Assembly (NCBI RefSeq): GCF_032854445.1 | Contig: NC_088303.1 | Location: 31,195,501-31,259,500, forward strand | Direction: 5' to 3' | Source of the DNA: Liolophura sinensis | Taxonomy: Eukaryota > Mollusca > Polyplacophora > Chitonida > Chitonidae | DNA length: 64,000 nt | Part shown: positions 61,350 through 64,000 of the stretch, piece after piece | Position numbering within the stretch: position 1 is the first letter of the stretch | How the letters are laid out: every line of letters begins with the position of its first letter | Position numbers and translations under genes: made by a program | The notes under the pieces: generated by a model | Told to the model about the DNA's origin: nothing | What the model saw: the letters and a program-made list of their open reading frames with translations, nothing else | The model's database searches: none

Positions 61350-63794
61350 CGGATTAACAACTGTTCATACAATGGATAAAGCTTTGCATCAGGACTTCAA
61401 ACCTCGTATCAGTACTTCTTATTATACATGAAAACAAATCGGAGGCAAAGTTAAAGCAATATACTATCTGGTTCTGAGGTGTTGTATATTATCTATAGCA
61501 AAAATAGCTGTTTTATAACATGTAAATGTCATATGCATAAGCACAAATGAGTACAATATATAGTTTGTATAAAGTCATCAAGCACAGACTCATCAGGTGT
61601 ATTCAGCACAACCGAGACAAAGGGAGGTTCATACTGAAAACAGTTTGTACACACATCTAGTGCTGTAAACCAGAACAACTGAGACAATACATGTTTACTC
61701 CTAGTGATACGAAGCTAAGTGAGCCGTTCAGATAGGCTTCTTGTTTGTTTGAAGTCTAGCTACTTTTACAAGCGAATCAAAAACCAGCATGTTGCTGTCG
61801 GCGTACACGATAAATGACAATCAAAGAGGATGGAGAAAGAAGTTCATTTCTTAACAAACTCGAGACCTGGACCTTCGTCTTCAACAAACAACCACGAAGG
61901 TCCCAAAGCGAATATCAGACAATGTCCTCCATTAATTTACAATCAACATCAGACTGGTCTGACCAGCGTTATGTTACCAGTATTACTGCAGCTACACACT
62001 GCATACTTGGCTTACTGATGACGCTTGATGATGGGCTATCACGTGATGTCCACACTTCTTAATTCCAAAACGGGAAGGGGGGTGGGGGGGGACACTGTTA
62101 GTAGCAGTCTAAAGAGCTGTCTGGCCCATGTCTCCATTAATACCACACCTACACACTTTACCCTTTGTGTATAAATCACACGTACTACGGAATTTCACGA
62201 GATCGTGATGACATAGGCTGCCAGTACCCCAACACCCGATTCAGCAATGATGTCAACCCCATCCTATAGCTTACCAGCAGAGGTCAAATGAGGAGGATAA
62301 CTTATGCGAATATTTAATCATTTAGCAGTTTTAATCACAGCTTTCATACTTCGTTGACTAAATAGGCTGTACTATCAAAGAATTCAAACTCTACATTAAG
62401 ATAAAGAAGGCCTAATCATGGCTCGGTCACATTTACAATGTTAAATTATAATTAAGATCTTAATCCCATGTCTCCGTGAGGCACATAATCATAAGGATAC
62501 GTTCAAGAAATGCGATACGAAACGTGAAAAATACGAGATATCAAAGTGTTTTTAGCGTTTTGGGGGTTTGATCGCAGGTCATATTTCTCATCTTTAAATA
62601 TTTAACCGAAAATAACACTGAAATGGGTATTTTTGAGAATAAGAAGCAAATGTCGATTTATTTGCTTTTTCCAAAAGGTTTTCATAAGATCGTTTTTATA
62701 CCGTCACCGGAAGTAAAGCGACAAAAGTAGAGGGTACGCTGAAGAACGTTGTAACTGAAGAGCCTTAATCACAATGCATTGTAAATCTGTTCAACTTTTC
62801 TGGAAAAATTTCAAATTTCACCTCACTTAACTCAAGCTTTTACACCTACAATCTTACACTAGAGGAGCATTTTCTGTCGATTTCATCTAAAATATTTCAT
62901 ATAACACCAAAGCAGCCTTATACTTGTTATGGAGGTGCTCTCCGGACGACATTCTATTGCCATTTGTTACTGTAACTTAATCTCAGAGATCGATGGAGAA
63001 CCTATAGGGTTCCGTTTCCAGGATGCGTCACAAGGATCCTACATCAAAATCGCTTGATTAGTCTGCAATAAGTAACGTGCACGGAATATCAGATGCAATG
63101 AACCGTCATGAAAACTCAGACTGAGTCTTGGGTGTAATCCTATACGCTGTCAGAGACTATAACAATAACAGCGAGCGCAGTATGTATACTGTGGGTACCC
63201 AAGATTCGCAGCAACAACACTTAAGTAGATAAAGGCTGTACTTTATATCTGTCTGAGACAAGATCTGAAAATGCCATCTCAAGTGAAGGTAATTTTCTTT
63301 TCATTACTTCGAGCCCGGGTCGGTACATGGTATTTACGAGGCTCCTCTTTCCGGCCTCCAAGTAACAGCAGCGAGCAGTCACATCTGGGAGGGCTTCTGT
63401 TTGACTTAGTTTACAGAACAGCGATAAATGATGCACTAGGTGACCCACAATGACGTCATGACTGGCAAATCGTCTGTCTCGTCGGATAAATGTTATGGTT
63501 ACGGAGATCTCGCTTTGATGCAGTAAATAATGGCGGTTGACGACTCGTTAAGCGAGAGCCGTGTGTTTACTACTACAAATCAGGCGGATGTGCGTTACAT
63601 CGCGATTAACCTGTGTATCAGAAATGTATTTACCAGGAAAATCGGTCATGCTTTCGGTGAACATTTAACGGCATAAAATCTGGTCGTTCAGACCAATTAC
63701 ATTATTTATAATGGCATGGGATTTTAATCTTGTTTGATTCCCTGAATCAACATTCCCAGTACATTATTCTCTCTTCTGAATTTAGGATAGATGC
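61350..63794. other. No gene recognised
   Basis: A palindromic TGACGTCA (CRE-like) lies at 63451-63458 in a more CpG-rich part (about 63290-63600), which could be regulatory. A G-rich patch occurs near 62070-62090. Open frames here match no family. Confidence 0.4.
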
Positions 63795-64000
63795 CACAGG
63801 TATTCAGTGAGTGCGTGCTTGGGGTTTAACGTCGTACTTAACTATTTTTAAGTCATATGACGACGAAGGAATCCTTAGAGTGCATGTTATGTGTCTCCTT
63901 GTTGCAGGACGGATTTCCACCACTATTTTATCTGGTGCTGCTTCACTGAGACGCCTTACCGAAGGCAAGCAGACTGCCCCGCCCGAGCCATTATACTGAC
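63795..64000 (-). mobile_element. Second SINE family, tail part, running off the window
   Basis: gtgcttggggtttaacgtcg, tacttaactatttttaagtc, atatgacgacgaaggaatcc, gtctccttgttgcaggacgg and cttcactgagacgcc form a block that I recall as very common in molluscan genomes. It shares its end with 56915-56945. Confidence 0.65.

Noticed and set aside
60774-61431. Six overlapping frames of 108-185 codons on both strands
   Set aside because: They are produced by the TTGTA/TTGCA pentanucleotide array, which contains no stop in these frames; the peptides are pure repeats.
63451-63458. TGACGTCA as a definite promoter element
   Set aside because: The site is a perfect CRE-type palindrome, but an eight-base match without a neighbouring gene start is weak evidence.

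Overview
This window looks like nuclear DNA of an invertebrate animal, most likely a mollusc or another lophotrochozoan. The grounds are A+T-rich sequence, one gene whose two recognisable exons are separated by an 11 kb intron, canonical GT/AG splice sites, many copies of a tRNA-derived SINE with an (AAAT)n tail of a type I associate with molluscan genomes, a decayed Tc1/mariner transposon, reverse-transcriptase remnants, and at least a dozen tandem-repeat arrays. Nothing resembles bacterial operons or ribosome binding sites. The host assignment is from memory and was not tested by search.

One host gene can be supported. It lies on the minus strand. A fibronectin type III (FN3) module fills a symmetrical phase 1-1 exon (22544-22846). 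It splices in phase to a terminal exon (10932-11275) encoding a short linker, one transmembrane helix and a cytoplasmic tail of about 75 residues. One FN3 followed directly by a helix starting G-E-(I/V)-L-I matches the layout of FNDC4/FNDC5, the irisin-precursor family, so I call it FNDC4/5-like. The signal-peptide exon is not established. A very tentative candidate in the right phase lies at 55658-55712. Two other possible exons (33338-33577 and 36224-36502) are weak.

Layout. 0-9 kb: minisatellites with units of about 30, 28, 37, 56, 27 and 59 bp; the 37-bp array grew inside a SINE. 9-23 kb: the FNDC-like gene, whose intron holds a 56-57 bp array, SINEs, an RT fragment and an inverted-repeat element. 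23-33 kb: mostly plain sequence with SINE pieces, an AT/GT microsatellite and a hairpin element. 34-37.5 kb: a 167-bp array, a 49-bp array, a CpG-dense island and a 54-56 bp array in succession. 40-46 kb: SINEs and a broken reverse transcriptase. 49-55 kb: copies of an unclassified ~325-bp dispersed repeat and a complete-ended but frame-broken Tc1 element. 56-64 kb: SINEs, the second copy of the inverted-repeat element, and a 490-bp TTGTA/TTGCA pentanucleotide array.

Most of the long open frames here are by-products of tandem repeats. The observations most worth a second look are the FNDC4/5-like gene, the minisatellite born inside a SINE, and three dispersed-repeat families that I could assemble only by comparing loci within the window.
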